Shown piece by piece: positions 1-7,565 of a DNA stretch of 64,000 nt. The translations under genes and the position numbers were made by a program. Location: positions 265,980 through 329,979 of the forward strand of contig NZ_JAIUZP010000008.1 of assembly GCF_020171315.1 (NCBI RefSeq). The letters run 5' to 3'. This DNA is from Pseudooceanicola nanhaiensis (GTDB lineage Bacteria; Pseudomonadota; Alphaproteobacteria; Rhodobacterales; Rhodobacteraceae). The first letter of the stretch is position 1. Each line of letters begins with the position of its first letter. The notes under the pieces are model-generated. The model searched no databases. It was given only the letters and a program-made list of their open reading frames with translations, and had not been told where the DNA came from.

Positions 1-1
1 G

Positions 2-322
2 GACGAGGCCGGGATCATCGCCAAGCTGGCCGCCACCGACGGGATCATCGAGGTGGTGAACAAGGCCGAGGCGGTGGAACGCTACGAGCTGCCCGCCGAC
101 CGGATCGGGGACATCGTCATGATCTCGGGCGAGAACATGACGATCGGCACCTCCGCCCACCGCCACGACCTCGCCGCGCTGAAGGAGCCGCTGCGCTCCC
201 ACGGCGGGCTGACCGAGCAGGAAGTGCCCTTCATCTCGAACCGCATCCTCGACCTGCCCGGCGCGCCCACCCTGCGCAACTTCGACGCCTTCTTCTGGGC
301 CACCACGGCAGCGGCGCAATGA
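2..322 (+). CDS. phnA: Phosphonoacetate hydrolase PhnA, C-terminal part (5' end outside window)
   Basis: The frame is open from base 2 and ends in TGA at 320-322, giving the last 106 residues. The segments [10 protein letters not shown] and [12 protein letters not shown] match the C-terminal metal-binding part of phosphonoacetate hydrolase, a zinc enzyme of the alkaline phosphatase superfamily that splits phosphonoacetate into acetate and phosphate. The stop overlaps the start of the next gene (ATGA), so the two are translationally coupled. The neighbour is phosphonoacetaldehyde dehydrogenase, whose product is this enzyme's substrate, which strengthens the call. The transaminase (phnW) that would feed the route should lie upstream of the window; that is inference. 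Confidence 0.85.
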   Translation, partial: DEAGIIAKLAATDGIIEVVNKAEAVERYELPADRIGDIVMISGENMTIGTSAHRHDLAALKEPLRSHGGLTEQEVPFISNRILDLPGAPTLRNFDAFFWATTAAAQ

Positions 323-1767
323 CCGCCCCGATCCCCTTCCGGAAGGAGCAGATGCGCATCGCGGGCCGCAAGGTCGATTGCGATGACCATATCCCGGTGA
401 TCTACCCCTACACGGGCGAGACCATCGGCTCGGTCCCCGCGGGCCGGGCCGAGCACGCGGCAGAGGCCTTCGAGATCGCGGCGGGCTATACGCCCACGCT
501 CACCCGCTACGAGCGCCAGCAGATCCTGTTCAACACCGCGAAGATCATCTCGGAGCGCAAGGCGGAACTGGCGCCGATCATCACGGCGGAGCTTGGGATC
601 TCGCTGGCCGATGCGCTCTATGAATGCGGCCGGGCCTATGACGTCTACACGCTGGCGGGCCAGCTTTGCATTCAGGACGACGGGCAGATCTTCTCCTGCG
701 ACCTGACGCCCCACGGCAAGGCGCGCAAGATCTTCACCCTGCGCGAGCCGCTGCGGGCGATTTCGGCGATCACGCCGTTCAACCACCCGCTGAACATGGT
801 CAGCCACAAGATCGCCCCCGCCATCGCCACCAACAACTGCATCGTGGTGAAGCCGACCGAGCTGACGCCGCTGACCGCGCTGTGGCTGGCGGATGCGCTC
901 TACGAGGCCGGGCTGCCGCCGCAGATGCTTTCCGTGGTGACCGGCCTGCCGGGCGACATCGGCGATGCGATGATCACCGATCCGAACTTCGACCTGATCA
1001 CCTTCACCGGCGGCGTGCCCGTGGGCAAGATGATCGCGGCCAAGGCGGTCTACAAGAAGCAGGTGCTGGAGCTTGGCGGGAACGATCCGCTGATCATCTG
1101 CAACGACCTGTCGGATGCGGACCTCGCCAAGGCCGCCGACCTTGCCGTGGCCGGGGCGACCAAGAACTCCGGTCAGCGCTGTACGGCGGTGAAGCGCATC
1201 CTCTGTCAGGAGAGCGTCGCGGACCGTTTCGTGCCCCTCGTGCTGGAACGCGCCCGCGCCCTGCGGTTCGGCGATCCGATGGACCCCGCGACCGAGCTTG
1301 GCTGCGTCGTCTCGGCCCGCGCGGCCGAGACCTTCGAGGCCCGCGTGATGGCCGCCGAGGCCGAGGGCGCGCAGATCCTCTACCACCCGGGGCGCAGCGG
1401 CGCGCTGCTGCCGCCCATCGTCGTCGATCACGTGAACCACGGCAGCGAGCTGGTGCAGGAGGAGACCTTCGGCCCCGTGGTGCCGATCATCCGGGTGCCG
1501 GACGACGACGCGGCGGTGATGGAGATTTCGAACTCCACCGCCTTCGGTCTGTCCTCTGGCGTCTGTGTAAATGCCTTTCAGCGGATGCAGGCCTATATTG
1601 CGGGTTTGCAGGTTGGAACGGTTAACATTTGGGAAGTTCCCGGCTACCGTATCGAAATGTCGCCTTTTGGCGGCATCAAAGACAGCGGAAACGGCGAGAA
1701 GGAGGGCGTGATGGAAGCGATGAAAAGCTTTACCAACGTCAAGACCTTCTCCCTCCCATGGGGATAA
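319..1767 (+). CDS. phnY: Phosphonoacetaldehyde dehydrogenase PhnY
   Basis: A 482-residue NAD(P)-dependent aldehyde dehydrogenase. Visible family landmarks are the cofactor-site stretch [18 protein letters not shown], the ELGGND motif carrying the general-base Glu, the catalytic Cys in [11 protein letters not shown] and EETFGPVVP near the C-terminus. It oxidises phosphonoacetaldehyde (from 2-aminoethylphosphonate) to phosphonoacetate, which PhnA then hydrolyses. The ATG sits in the ATGA overlap with phnA. Specificity is assigned from the phnA neighbour and overall family resemblance. The last 200 bases or so are visibly less GC-rich than the rest of the gene. Confidence 0.88.
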   Translation: MTAPIPFRKEQMRIAGRKVDCDDHIPVIYPYTGETIGSVPAGRAEHAAEAFEIAAGYTPTLTRYERQQILFNTAKIISERKAELAPIITAELGISLADALYECGRAYDVYTLAGQLCIQDDGQIFSCDLTPHGKARKIFTLREPLRAISAITPFNHPLNMVSHKIAPAIATNNCIVVKPTELTPLTALWLADALYEAGLPPQMLSVVTGLPGDIGDAMITDPNFDLITFTGGVPVGKMIAAKAVYKKQVLELGGNDPLIICNDLSDADLAKAADLAVAGATKNSGQRCTAVKRILCQESVADRFVPLVLERARALRFGDPMDPATELGCVVSARAAETFEARVMAAEAEGAQILYHPGRSGALLPPIVVDHVNHGSELVQEETFGPVVPIIRVPDDDAAVMEISNSTAFGLSSGVCVNAFQRMQAYIAGLQVGTVNIWEVPGYRIEMSPFGGIKDSGNGEKEGVMEAMKSFTNVKTFSLPWG

Positions 1768-1832
1768 GATTTGGGAGATTTCCGCTGAGTATCAGTACCT
1801 TGCACGATCAATTTCAGATTGGGCAAAAAGTG

Positions 1833-1848
1833 TTAATCCGGCGTTAAC
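1833..1848. promoter_or_regulatory. Candidate CtrA box upstream of rluE
   Basis: TTAA at 1833-1836 and TTAAC at 1844-1848 are separated by exactly 7 bases, the spacing of the CtrA full site TTAA-N7-TTAAC used in alphaproteobacteria. TTAA is rare in this GC-rich DNA. It lies in the 203-base gap between phnY and rluE, about 125 bases before the rluE ATG. Binding is inferred from the motif only. Confidence 0.35.
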
Positions 1849-1936
1849 CCGCGAGGCAAAGCTTTCGCTTTCGCGGCTATACGATTGATATTGCATGCGA
1901 ATTCCGCATCGCGATAAGCACCACTCACGAACACTT

Positions 1937-1975
1937 GCCATGGCGCCCGGGGCCGCGTACCCCGGGCGCCATGGC
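1937..1975 (+). promoter_or_regulatory. Very stable hairpin covering the rluE start codon
   Basis: Perfect inverted repeat of 16 bases (1937-1952 and 1960-1975) around a 7-base loop. The right arm contains the ATG (1971-1973) of the pseudouridine synthase. There is no T-run after it, so it is not an ordinary terminator. Its likely effect is to occlude the initiation region, or it is a dyad bound by a protein. Confidence 0.6.
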
Positions 1976-2519
1976 CCGCACGATCCTCTTCAACAAGCCC
2001 TTCGATGTCCTGTCGCAGTTCACCGACCGCGGCACCGAAGGCACGACCCGCGCCACGCTGAGCGATTACATCGACCTGCCCGGGGTCTACCCGGCCGGGC
2101 GGCTCGACCGTGACAGCGAGGGGCTGATGGTGCTGACCGATGACGGACGGTTGCAGGCCCGTATCTCCAATCCGAAGCACAAGCAGCCCAAGACCTACTG
2201 GGCGCAGGTCGAAGGCGTGCCGGATGAGGCCGCGCTCGACGCGCTGCGCCGGGGCGTGACGCTGAAGGACGGCCCGACCCGGCCCGCCAAGGCGCGCCTG
2301 CTGGGAGAACCGCCGAACCTCTGGGACCGGGTGCCGCCGATCCGGGTGCGCCAGTCGATCCCGGACACCTGGATCGAACTGGTGATCACCGAAGGGCGCA
2401 ACCGGCAGGTGCGGCGGATGACGGCCCATGTGGGCCACCCCACTCTACGGCTGATCCGGGCGGGCATCGGTCCATGGCACCTCGACGGGCTGAAGCCCGG
2501 GGAGTGGCGCGCGGTCTGA
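1971..2519 (+). CDS. rluE: 23S rRNA pseudouridine synthase, RluE-type
   Basis: A 182-residue member of the RsuA/RluB/E/F family without an S4 domain, the compact form typical of RluE, which modifies U2457 of 23S rRNA. The catalytic motif is [11 protein letters not shown], with the Asp that attacks the uracil; the family signatures LFNKPF at the N-terminus and [10 protein letters not shown] near the C-terminus are present. The ATG at 1971 gives the usual N-terminus ([11 protein letters not shown]) but has no Shine-Dalgarno sequence and lies inside a strong hairpin; an in-frame TTG at 1935 is the alternative start. It stands alone between two phosphonate clusters. Confidence 0.88.
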   Translation: MARTILFNKPFDVLSQFTDRGTEGTTRATLSDYIDLPGVYPAGRLDRDSEGLMVLTDDGRLQARISNPKHKQPKTYWAQVEGVPDEAALDALRRGVTLKDGPTRPAKARLLGEPPNLWDRVPPIRVRQSIPDTWIELVITEGRNRQVRRMTAHVGHPTLRLIRAGIGPWHLDGLKPGEWRAV

Positions 2520-2541
2520 GGCGAGAGTACGGGGCCGGCCT

Positions 2542-2638
2542 TCTGGCGAGGGCCTGCGGCCCTTCGCCGGGGGTTGGGGGCGCTGCCCCCCCCTTGGCCT
2601 GCGGCCAATTCCCCCCGGAGTATTTTTGGAAAGATGAA
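2542..2638. repeat. Family B GC-rich intergenic repeat, copy 1
   Basis: Intergenic element containing CCAATTCCCCCCGGAGTAT followed by an A/T-rich tail, preceded by runs able to pair (GGGGGCGCTGCCCCC core). The same pieces recur at about 23046, 40436 and 49917. It lies between the convergent rluE and phnM. Confidence 0.6.
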
Positions 2639-2673
2639 GCGAAGGGCGCGGCCGTGGGGACCGAGCCCTTGGT

Positions 2674-3852
2674 TTACGCCACGCGGGTGCCGGCAACCCA
2701 GGTGCCCCGGTGGGTGGGCACGCCCTGCAGCGGGCGGTAGCGGGTCAGGTCCGCGCGCAGGCCGGGCAGCAGGCGGCCGCGGTCCGTAAGGCCGGAGGCC
2801 CGGGCCGGGTTCGCCGTGACCGTGGCAATCGCGCGCGGCAGGTCGCCCCAGAGATCGGCCAGCTGCGTCGCCGCCAGCAGCAGCGAGGCAGGCACGTAAT
2901 CCGAGGAGAGGATGTCGAGCAGGTCCGCCTGCGCCAGTTCGGCGGCCGAGACGTTGCCCGAGTGCGAGCCGCCGCGCACGATGTTGGGCGCCCCCATGAT
3001 CACCGCGATATTGTTGGCGTGGCAGGCGCGCGCCGCCTCCACCGTGGTGGGGAACTCCGCCATGGTGATGCCATGCCCGGCCGAGGTCTCGACCTGCGCG
3101 GTGGTGGTATCGTCATGGCTGGCGAGCCGCGCGCCGAAACGGGCGGCGGCGGCCACGGCCCCGGCCTCGTGCTGGGCGCCGATCCGGTCGTAGAGCCCCT
3201 TGAGATAGGCGGAGTAATCCGCAAACTCCTGATCGGTGTAGCCGTGCTTGCCCTGCAGGTAGGCCTTGAACTTGCTCTCGTCGCGGAACTGCCGCTGGCC
3301 CGGGGTGTGATCCATCAGGGAAACGATGCCGATCCGGTCGTCGGGGCCGAATTCCGCCAGCTCCTCCAGCAGGGTTTCCGAGCAGGTCTCGGCCCGGACA
3401 TGGAGCCGGTGGGAGATTTTCAGAAGGCCCGCCGCGCGCAGGGCAATGATCTCGTCCGTCACCTCGCGGGCGTATTTGCGATAGCCCTTGGACTGGCCCG
3501 AGACGATGGAGCCCACCCGCACCGCGTCGAAGACCGTGGCGATGCCGCAGCCCGCAAGCTCTGCGTCATGGGCCGCGATGGCGGCGGCATGGGGCCAGTG
3601 GACGCCGGGGCGCGGGGTCATGTGGCGTTCGAGGTTGTCGGTGTGCAGTTCGATCAGCCCGGGGATCAGCATGTCCCCGTCGAGGTCGAGCGCGCCCGGG
3701 GCGTCGCTGCCGCCGGTGCCGATCTCGGCGATCAGCCCGTCGCGGATCACGAGGTGGCCGACGATGACCTCGTCCGGCAGGACGAGGCGGGCGTTGGTGA
3801 GGATCTGCTCTGTGGTCCCGGTTTGGTCCGGGCGCTGGTTATCGCGGGGCAT
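2674..3852 (-). CDS. phnM: Alpha-D-ribose 1-methylphosphonate 5-triphosphate diphosphatase PhnM
   Basis: A 392-residue amidohydrolase-superfamily protein. The metal-site motif LIELHTDNLERHMTPRP near residue 75 and SHDDTTTAQ in the middle match PhnM, which removes pyrophosphate from ribose 1-alkylphosphonate 5-triphosphate to give the substrate of PhnJ. The ATG at 3852 (MPRDNQRPDQ) is preferred over an upstream in-frame ATG at 3975 because the latter would lie deep within phnN; even so it overlaps the 3' end of phnN by 14 bases. Last gene of the minus-strand C-P lyase operon. A second, more divergent paralogue lies at 10682. Confidence 0.9.
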   Translation of the reverse strand: MPRDNQRPDQTGTTEQILTNARLVLPDEVIVGHLVIRDGLIAEIGTGGSDAPGALDLDGDMLIPGLIELHTDNLERHMTPRPGVHWPHAAAIAAHDAELAGCGIATVFDAVRVGSIVSGQSKGYRKYAREVTDEIIALRAAGLLKISHRLHVRAETCSETLLEELAEFGPDDRIGIVSLMDHTPGQRQFRDESKFKAYLQGKHGYTDQEFADYSAYLKGLYDRIGAQHEAGAVAAAARFGARLASHDDTTTAQVETSAGHGITMAEFPTTVEAARACHANNIAVIMGAPNIVRGGSHSGNVSAAELAQADLLDILSSDYVPASLLLAATQLADLWGDLPRAIATVTANPARASGLTDRGRLLPGLRADLTRYRPLQGVPTHRGTWVAGTRVA

Positions 3853-4411
3853 CGAGGGGCTCCTGCTGAGGGTCAAGCACCGCGCGGGCGGCGCGGATCG
3901 TATCTGGGAGGGCGCCGCCGTTGTCGACGGTGCGGATGTCGAGGCCCTGCGGCAGGGCGAGATCGGCGCGCGCAAGGCGGCGGGCGATGTCCTGCGGGGT
4001 TTCGCGGCCCCGGGCGGCGAGGCGCGCGGCGAGGACCTCGGGCGCGGCCGTGAGGTTCAGGACGATGAGGCCGGGGAAGCGCCGCGTGGCCTCCACCAGC
4101 ACGGCGCGGGAGAGGTTCACGAGGAGGTCGGTGCCCTGCTGCAGCTTGGCGGTTTCCGTCTCGGGGATCCCGTAGCTGAGGCCATGGGCCTGCCAGTGCA
4201 GCGCAAAGGCGCCCTGCCCGGCCATCCGGTCGAACTGCGCCTGCGTCACGCCGTCGAAGTCCTCGCCGCCCGCGGCGGAGGGCCGCGTGATGACCCGGCG
4301 CACGAGCGCGAAACCGGGCGTGGCGGCGAGGCCTTCCATGACGCTGTCCTTGCCAACGCCGGAGGGGCCGACGACCGCGATCAGGCGGCCCTGTGTCGGG
4401 GCGCGGCTCAT
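3839..4411 (-). CDS. phnN: Ribose 1,5-bisphosphokinase PhnN
   Basis: A 190-residue guanylate-kinase-like P-loop protein with Walker A GPSGVGKDS at residues 15-23. PhnN phosphorylates ribose 1,5-bisphosphate to PRPP, salvaging the sugar left after C-P cleavage. The length matches the family. The ATG at 4411 overlaps the phnL stop (4408-4410) in an ATGA arrangement, and its own end overlaps phnM. Its place in an intact C-P lyase operon removes the ambiguity with guanylate kinase. Confidence 0.9.
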   Translation of the reverse strand: MSRAPTQGRLIAVVGPSGVGKDSVMEGLAATPGFALVRRVITRPSAAGGEDFDGVTQAQFDRMAGQGAFALHWQAHGLSYGIPETETAKLQQGTDLLVNLSRAVLVEATRRFPGLIVLNLTAAPEVLAARLAARGRETPQDIARRLARADLALPQGLDIRTVDNGGALPDTIRAARAVLDPQQEPLDAPR

Positions 4412-5091
4412 GCGGCGCGCGGGGGCGTGAAGACGCCCACGTCCACCTGCCGGTCACAGAGCCGGTCCCGCGCGGCCTCGTCGTGGAAGATGCCGATGAT
4501 CGCGGCGCCGCGGGCCTTGGCCTCTTCCACGAGGCTGAGGACCACCTCGCGGTTGCCCGCGTCGAGCGAAGCGGTGGGTTCATCGAGCAGCAGCGCCGGG
4601 TACGGATGGACAAACCCGCGCGCGATGTTCACCCGCTGCTGTTCGCCGCCCGAGAAGGTCGTGGGGCTGAGCGACCAGAGCCGTTCGGGCAGGTTGAGCC
4701 GCGCCAGCAGCGCATCGGCCCGGGCGATGGCCTCCTCGCGAGGCGTGCCAAGGGCGAGGAGCGGCTCGGCCACCACCTCGCGCGTCGGCACACGGGGCAC
4801 CACGCGGAGGAACTGGCTGACATAGCCCAGCGTCTCGCGCCGCAGGGCGATGATCTGGCGCGGCTCGGCCTGCGCCACGTCGACATGGCCGATGCGGATA
4901 TGGCCCGAGGCGGCGAGGTAATTGCCGTAGATCAGCCGCATCAGCGTGGACTTGCCCGCGCCCGAGGGGCCGGTGAGCGCGACGCATTCGCCGGGGGCGA
5001 CGGAGAAGCTGGCGCCGGTCAGCACGGGGATATCGGCGCTGCCCTGATTGTGCAGCGTGAAGGTCTTGGAGAGGTTCTCGATCTGGATCAT
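4408..5091 (-). CDS. phnL: C-P lyase system ABC ATPase PhnL
   Basis: A 227-residue ABC-type ATPase without a membrane partner. Walker A GPSGAGKST, signature FSGGEQQR and Walker B LLLDEP are all visible. PhnL acts with PhnK in the C-P lyase core complex and is implicated in forming the ribose-phosphonate intermediate, not in transport. The ATG at 5091 (MIQIENLSKTF) is chosen because the frame upstream runs through GC-rich palindromic intergenic sequence. It is the only gene in the operon separated from its upstream neighbour (phnK) by a real gap, 157 bases. Confidence 0.92.
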   Translation of the reverse strand: MIQIENLSKTFTLHNQGSADIPVLTGASFSVAPGECVALTGPSGAGKSTLMRLIYGNYLAASGHIRIGHVDVAQAEPRQIIALRRETLGYVSQFLRVVPRVPTREVVAEPLLALGTPREEAIARADALLARLNLPERLWSLSPTTFSGGEQQRVNIARGFVHPYPALLLDEPTASLDAGNREVVLSLVEEAKARGAAIIGIFHDEAARDRLCDRQVDVGVFTPPRAA

Positions 5092-5136
5092 GGCTTTGCC
5101 TTCGAATGTGCGGAGCAGCGCGTGTGGCTCTCGAAC

Positions 5137-5210
5137 GCCCGGGCCGACGGCCCGGGCCGCGCCCGACCGCCCCCCCGGGCGGGCGCGATTGCGCCCCCCC
5201 GCGGTCGGGC
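5137..5210 (-). other. Cluster of GC-rich inverted repeats in the phnK-phnL gap
   Basis: GCCCGGGCC (5137-5145) pairs with GGCCCGGGC (5149-5157). Next, GCCCGACCGC (5161-5170) pairs with GCGGTCGGGC (5201-5210), enclosing a smaller GGGCGC/GCGCCC pair. The transcript could fold into two strong hairpins. There is no T-run, so an mRNA processing or stability element, or partial attenuation before phnLNM, is more likely than full termination. Confidence 0.6.
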
Positions 5211-5248
5211 CCGGCCCTGATGTGGTGCGGTGGTCTGCGGGAAACGGC

Positions 5249-6079
5249 TCATACCTGCAGCACCGAAGAGACGAGCAGCTGCGTATAGCCATGCTGCGGA
5301 TCGTCGAGGACCTGATCGGTCAGCCCGGTCTCGACCACCTGCCCGTCCTTCATCACCATCAGCCGGTCCGCCAGCAGGCGCACCACGGCAAGGTCATGGG
5401 TGACGATGATGGCGGAGAGCCCCATCTCGCGCACCAGCCCGCGCAGCAGGTCCAGCAGACGCGCCTGCACGCTGACATCGAGGCCCCCGGTGGGTTCGTC
5501 CATGAAGACGAGCCGCGGCCCGGTGACGAGGTTGCGCGCGATCTGGAGCCGCTGGCGCATGCCGCCGGAGAAGGCCGTGGGCCGGTCGTCGATCCGCTCG
5601 GCCGCGATTTCCACCCGGCCCAGCCAGTCGATGGCACGCTCGCGGATGTCGCCGTAGTTGCGCGCCCCCACGGCCATCAGCCGCTCGCCCACGTTGCCGC
5701 CGGCGGAGACGTTCATCCGCAGCCCATCGCTGGCGTGCTGATGGACGAAGGCCCAGTCGGTGCGGCCCAGCATCCGGCGCTCGGGCTCGGACATGGTGAC
5801 CGTGTCCTGCATCCCATTCGCCCGCGTATCGAACAGCACCCGGCCGGTATCCGGCGCAAGGTGCCCGGCAAGGCAGTTGAGCAGCGTCGTCTTGCCCGAA
5901 CCGCTCTCGCCCACGATGCCCATGACCTCACCAGGCCAGAGATCGAAGCTCACATCCGCACAGCCCCGCCGCGCGCCATAGAACTTCGACAGCCCCTCGA
6001 CCTGCAACAACGGCTGCGGGGTGCCCCCAAGATTTTTCGAAAAATCTTGGGAAAATTCTGCGAAGACTTTTCCGCTCAT
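5249..6079 (-). CDS. phnK: C-P lyase system ABC ATPase PhnK
   Basis: A 276-residue ABC-type ATPase with Walker A GESGSGKTT, signature FSGGMRQR and Walker B LVFMDEPTGGLD. PhnK docks on the PhnGHIJ core in E. coli and is required for phosphonate breakdown. The ATG at 6079 overlaps the phnJ stop (ATGA). Residues 4-17 (KVFAEFSQDFSKNL) are encoded by a copy of the genome's bipartite palindromic repeat and have no counterpart in usual PhnK proteins, which begin close to the LLQVEGLSKFYG part seen here near residue 24. An internal TTG at that point could give the conventional N-terminus. Confidence 0.92.
   Translation of the reverse strand: MSGKVFAEFSQDFSKNLGGTPQPLLQVEGLSKFYGARRGCADVSFDLWPGEVMGIVGESGSGKTTLLNCLAGHLAPDTGRVLFDTRANGMQDTVTMSEPERRMLGRTDWAFVHQHASDGLRMNVSAGGNVGERLMAVGARNYGDIRERAIDWLGRVEIAAERIDDRPTAFSGGMRQRLQIARNLVTGPRLVFMDEPTGGLDVSVQARLLDLLRGLVREMGLSAIIVTHDLAVVRLLADRLMVMKDGQVVETGLTDQVLDDPQHGYTQLLVSSVLQV
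6028..6071. repeat. Family A bipartite palindromic repeat, copy 1 (inside phnK)
   Basis: A perfect 22-base palindrome with core TTTTTCGAAAAA (6028-6049) is followed by an imperfect palindrome (6052-6071) related to AAAATTCTTCGAAGAATTTT. The same two-hairpin layout occurs at six other places in the window, all intergenic. This copy is the only one inside a reading frame. Confidence 0.85.
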
Positions 6080-6957
6080 CCTCTCGCCCCCTGTGCGCCT
6101 TCATGGCCGGCATCGCGCCGCGCCAGGCAGTAATCGGTATCGGAACAGACGAACATCCGGCTGCCCGCGTCATCGGTGATCACCTCGTCGAGGTAGCTGT
6201 CCTCGGCCCCACATAGATCGCAGGGATGCTCGGCCTTGGAGGGATCGAAGGGGTGATCCTCGAAATCGAGGCTGACCACCTGCGTGTAAGGCGGCAGCGC
6301 ATAGATGCGCTGTTCGCGGCCCGCGCCGAAGAGCTGGATCGCGGCCATCTCGAGCTTGGGGTTGTCGAACTTGGGGATCGGGCTCGGGTCCATCACGTAG
6401 CGCCCCTCCACCTTCACCGGATAGGCATAGGCGGTCGAGATCGCCCCGTGGCGGGCGATGTCCTCGTAGAGCTTCACATGCATCAGGCCGTATTCCTCCA
6501 GCGCGTGCATCTTGCGGGTCTCGACCTCGGAGGGTTCGAGGAAGCGCAGCGGCTCGGGGATCGGCACCTGGTAGACCAGCACCTGATCCTCGCGCAGCGG
6601 CTCTTCGGGGATGCGGTGGCGGGTCTGGATGACCGTGGCCTCGGCGGTGTGGGTCGTCGTCTCCACCTGCGCGGTCCGCTCGAAGAACTTGCGGATCGAA
6701 ACCGCGTTCGTCGTATCATCCGCGCCCTGGTCGATGACCTTGAAGCAATCCTCCGGCGTCAGCGTCGCGGCCGACACCTGCACGCCGCCGGTGCCCCAAC
6801 CATAGGGCATCGGCATCTCGCGGCTGGCGAAGGGCACCTGGTAGCCGGGCACGGCCAGCCCCTTGAGGATCGCGCGGCGGATCATCCGCTTGGTCTGTTC
6901 GTCGAGATAGGCGAAGTTGTAGGCGCTCTGGGTCGCCTCTGCGGTCTGCGTGGTCAC
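6076..6957 (-). CDS. phnJ: Alpha-D-ribose 1-methylphosphonate 5-phosphate C-P lyase PhnJ
   Basis: A 293-residue radical SAM enzyme that cleaves the C-P bond to release methane (or another alkane) and ribose 1,2-cyclic phosphate 5-phosphate. The unusual Cys motif C-x2-C-x21-C-x5-C is intact (HPCDLCGAED, then FVCSDTDYCLAR) and supplies the iron-sulfur cluster ligands and the thiyl-radical Cys. The start is a GTG at 6957 (MTTQTAEATQSAYNFAYLDE) overlapping the TGA of the HAD gene (GTGA) with an AAAGGGGG-type ribosome binding site; the frame continues upstream but only as antisense to nothing conserved. phnK follows with an ATGA overlap. Confidence 0.95.
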   Translation of the reverse strand: MTTQTAEATQSAYNFAYLDEQTKRMIRRAILKGLAVPGYQVPFASREMPMPYGWGTGGVQVSAATLTPEDCFKVIDQGADDTTNAVSIRKFFERTAQVETTTHTAEATVIQTRHRIPEEPLREDQVLVYQVPIPEPLRFLEPSEVETRKMHALEEYGLMHVKLYEDIARHGAISTAYAYPVKVEGRYVMDPSPIPKFDNPKLEMAAIQLFGAGREQRIYALPPYTQVVSLDFEDHPFDPSKAEHPCDLCGAEDSYLDEVITDDAGSRMFVCSDTDYCLARRDAGHEGAQGARG

Positions 6958-7565
6958 AGCAGCCCCCTTTCCATCAGGTCGCGTTCCAGCGTGGCGGGAT
7001 CGGTGAAGAGCACCGCCTCCATCCCCGCCGCCTGCGCGCCAGTCACGTTCTTGAGCGAGTCGTCCACGAAGAGGCACTGCCCCGGCTCCAGCCCCGCGCG
7101 GGTGCAGAGCAGATCGAAGATCCGCGCCTCGGGTTTCAGCATCTTCTCGCGCCCAGAGACGACGAGCACCTCGAAGGCCGCGTCGAGTTCCGGATGCACC
7201 CTCAGGCCGATCGGCCATGTCTCGGCGGACCAGTTGGTGATCCCGTGCACCGGCACGCCCGCGGCCTTCAGCCGGTGGAGCAGCGCCCATGTGCCCTCGA
7301 TCTTGGCCGGCACGGCCTTGTGGTAATGCGCCACATAGGCGGCCAGATGCGCGCTGTCCTCCGGGTCCGAGATCTCGGCGGCGAGGTCGGCGAAGGTCTC
7401 GCCGCCATCGCCGCGCAGGTTGCGGGCCGGGAAATCGACGCGCTCCATGAAGGCCGCAACCGCCTCGCGCGAGCCCATCTGGTCGAGCCAGGCGAGATGC
7501 GCATCCCAGTGGATCAGCACACCGCCGATGTCGAAGACGACCGCCTTCACCGCTGCGCCGCTCAT
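6954..7565 (-). CDS. HAD-superfamily hydrolase (IA variant 3) inserted in the C-P lyase operon
   Basis: A 203-residue HAD-like phosphatase. Motif I is VVFDIGGV with the nucleophile Asp12 but Gly instead of the second Asp, as in the YihX-like variant-3 branch; motif II is ITNWS, Lys is in KMLKPEARIF and motif IV is FVDDSLKNV. It overlaps phnI upstream (ATGA) and phnJ downstream (GTGA), so it is co-translated with the lyase core. Its substrate is unknown. A sugar phosphate of the phosphonate route is a reasonable guess, since no phnP (cyclic phosphodiesterase) is visible here; HAD enzymes are not known to open cyclic phosphodiesters, so replacement of PhnP is unlikely. Confidence 0.85.
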   Translation of the reverse strand: MSGAAVKAVVFDIGGVLIHWDAHLAWLDQMGSREAVAAFMERVDFPARNLRGDGGETFADLAAEISDPEDSAHLAAYVAHYHKAVPAKIEGTWALLHRLKAAGVPVHGITNWSAETWPIGLRVHPELDAAFEVLVVSGREKMLKPEARIFDLLCTRAGLEPGQCLFVDDSLKNVTGAQAAGMEAVLFTDPATLERDLMERGLL

